6,942 bases of DNA from Candidatus Bathyarchaeota archaeon (GTDB taxonomy: Archaea > Thermoproteota > Bathyarchaeia > Hecatellales > Hecatellaceae). The stretch covers positions 1 to 6,942 of the forward strand of contig DAOVDL010000034.1 of the NCBI GenBank assembly GCA_030669485.1, in the 5' to 3' direction. Shown here piece by piece: positions 6,137 through 6,942 of this stretch. The notes below the pieces were generated by a model. The model was not told where the DNA came from. It did no database searches and saw nothing but the letters and a program-made list of their open reading frames with translations. The position numbers were made by a program, and so were the translations under genes. The first letter of the stretch is position 1. Every line of letters starts with the position of its first letter.

Positions 6137-6286
6137 CTACTCTACCTATATCAATCCAACAAGTCTTAAGAGTTCCCGTGATCGATTTGTCTGAAACTTG
6201 AGAAGGGCTATCTGATCTAAAATAATATTTATTTGGATAATAGTGACATTTAATTACTGTGTAAAGAGAAGAGTAGCCTTGCGGAC
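6137..6286. promoter_or_regulatory. Divergent intergenic region with AT-rich candidate box A elements
   Basis: These 150 bases separate UMP kinase from the small membrane protein gene. A run of A/T at 6219-6234 (AAAATAATATTTATTT) is nearly self-complementary and could seat TBP in either direction. ATTTAATTA at 6248-6256 is a better-placed box A for the plus-strand gene, giving a start site close to ATG 6287 and an almost leaderless mRNA, which fits the lack of a close Shine-Dalgarno there. On the minus strand, CTTAAGAC (6170-6163) could serve UMP kinase in the same way. I see no RNA gene or repeat in this gap. Confidence 0.35.
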
Positions 6287-6466
6287 ATGAAGTATAATGT
6301 CAATCAAGTTCTCAGCGGCATTGACGAATATCAAAATCTAATGGAGCTTAAATCAGAGATAGCGGATCTTCAGAACAGCATGTTGATCTGCCAAGTTATC
6401 GCCGCAGTTTTGGGCATAGTAGTCGTTGTGGAGGCAGTGGTGATGGTTGCTAGGAGAAAGAAGTGA
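6287..6466 (+). CDS. 59-residue tail-anchored membrane microprotein
   Basis: I do not recognise this product. From ATG 6287 to TGA 6464-6466 it has 59 residues. Residues 12-31 form an amphipathic, probably helical or coiled-coil segment (EYQNLMELKSEIADLQNS). Residues 33-55 form one hydrophobic transmembrane helix (LICQVIAAVLGIVVVVEAVVMVA). The protein ends RRKK, which by the positive-inside rule puts the tail in the cytoplasm and the N-terminus outside, unless the segment inserts as a signal anchor the other way. A Glu (E49) lies within the hydrophobic stretch, and there is one Cys (C35). The last base of its stop is the A of the next ATG (TGATG), so it is translationally coupled to the FmdE-like gene. 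That coupling and the clear TM design are the main grounds for calling it real. It may anchor or partner the FmdE-like protein; this is inference. Confidence 0.72.
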   Translation: MKYNVNQVLSGIDEYQNLMELKSEIADLQNSMLICQVIAAVLGIVVVVEAVVMVARRKK

Positions 6467-6930
6467 TGGGAACCTCAGAAAAATACAAGATCTCAGATGA
6501 AATGATGAATGTCCTAAATCTGGCTAAAGACCTTCACAGCCATTTAGGGCCTTTTCTTGTATTAGGAATGCGAATGGGTTGGGTAGGACTTAGAGAGCTT
6601 GGAGTTGAAAAGGGGGCCGCTGAACTGAGAGCCGATGTATGTTTACCCTACAGGACACCCATATCCTGCATAATCGACGGCGTACAAATAACGACCAGTT
6701 GCACTGTTGGGAACAAAAGGCTCAACATTAAAAAATCCAGATCGATTTACTCAAAGTTCAAAGTTAAAGAAAGAAACGGTTTAACGGTGAAATTGCGCCC
6801 TGATGTACTGACATATCTAAGGAAGGATTTAGCGAAAAATCTTGGGGTGCGAGAAATGGAGAAACTGGCTTACAAAATGGCCGCTATGCCTGAGAAACAA
6901 TTATTCGAAATCTCTAAACCCAAAAAATAA
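6466..6930 (+). CDS. FmdE-family protein (formylmethanofuran dehydrogenase subunit E-like)
   Basis: The product has 154 residues from ATG 6466; GTG 6463 would add one residue. A GGAG at 6453-6456 precedes both, and the ATG overlaps the upstream stop. The N-terminal two thirds match the FmdE domain (Pfam FmdE): LHSHLGPFLVLGMRMG (residues 23-38), where many homologs read H.HLCPG..LG.RM, then SCIIDGVQITTSCTVGN (67-83), corresponding to C..D.IQ..TGCT.GK. Candidate metal ligands are H24, H26, C68 and C79. The Cys of the CPG version is Gly28 here; as I recall, an HLGPF variant is common among archaeal homologs. FmdE genes were named from molybdenum formylmethanofuran dehydrogenase operons, but the domain's reaction is not settled and many copies lie far from such operons. 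No other methanogenesis or molybdopterin gene is in view. The C-terminal part (about 100-154) is helical and basic. The coupled membrane microprotein may tether it to the membrane. Confidence 0.88.
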   Translation: MGTSEKYKISDEMMNVLNLAKDLHSHLGPFLVLGMRMGWVGLRELGVEKGAAELRADVCLPYRTPISCIIDGVQITTSCTVGNKRLNIKKSRSIYSKFKVKERNGLTVKLRPDVLTYLRKDLAKNLGVREMEKLAYKMAAMPEKQLFEISKPKK

Positions 6931-6932
6931 AC

Positions 6933-6938
6933 TTTTTT
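6933..6938 (+). terminator. Oligo-T archaeal terminator after the FmdE-like gene
   Basis: A run of six T starts two bases after the TAA stop. Archaeal RNA polymerase terminates at short oligo-T tracts without needing a hairpin, and none is seen here. More of the tract could lie beyond the window edge. Confidence 0.5.
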
Positions 6939-6942
6939 ATAA

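Noticed and set aside
1..6942. CRISPR array, insertion sequence, tRNA, rRNA or integrase
   Set aside because: Both strands were read for regularly spaced repeats, terminal inverted repeats flanking a transposase, tRNA T-loop patterns and recombinase motifs; none was seen.

Overview
The window looks like archaeal chromosome. The largest gene encodes ABCE1/RNase L inhibitor, found only in archaea and eukaryotes. The UMP kinase is of the archaeal type. Shine-Dalgarno sequences match GGAGGTGAT, AT-rich box-A-like elements precede several genes, and TTG or GTG starts are common. The mix of genes (ABCE1, archaeal UMP kinase, FmdE-like protein, Tat-anchored protein, TIGR03790-type surface protein) would fit an uncultivated Thermoproteota/Bathyarchaeia-like lineage. 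That placement is inference, because no rRNA gene or other marker here fixes it.

Layout from left to right. Positions 1-38 may hold the first codons of a further minus-strand gene. An ADP-ribosylglycohydrolase (25-969, minus) lies downstream of a TIGR03790-like exported protein (1045-2340, minus). A 91-base divergent intergenic region with one palindromic TTTAAA core separates that protein from ABCE1 (2432-4228, plus). Next comes a Tat-signal protein of unknown function (4277-4939, plus), clearly more AT-rich than ABCE1. The gap between convergent genes (4940-5165) holds two nested, abutting hairpins and a third small one, and is the best candidate here for an undescribed structured RNA or palindromic element. 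On the minus strand, archaeal UMP kinase (6136 to 5450) is followed by a small winged-helix protein (5438 to 5166) whose ribosome binding site overlaps the kinase stop codon. After a 150-base divergent region, a 59-codon tail-anchored membrane protein (6287-6466) overlaps an FmdE-family protein (6466-6930) through a TGATG junction. A T6 tract closes the window.

Functionally this is mostly housekeeping (ribosome recycling by ABCE1, pyrimidine nucleotide synthesis by UMP kinase) mixed with poorly understood genes: a cell-surface protein, a Tat-anchored protein with a His/Cys-rich C-terminus, a small regulator tied to UMP kinase, and a membrane-microprotein/FmdE pair. I see no CRISPR array, transposase, integrase, tRNA or rRNA. 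No gene-free stretch exceeds 300 bases.
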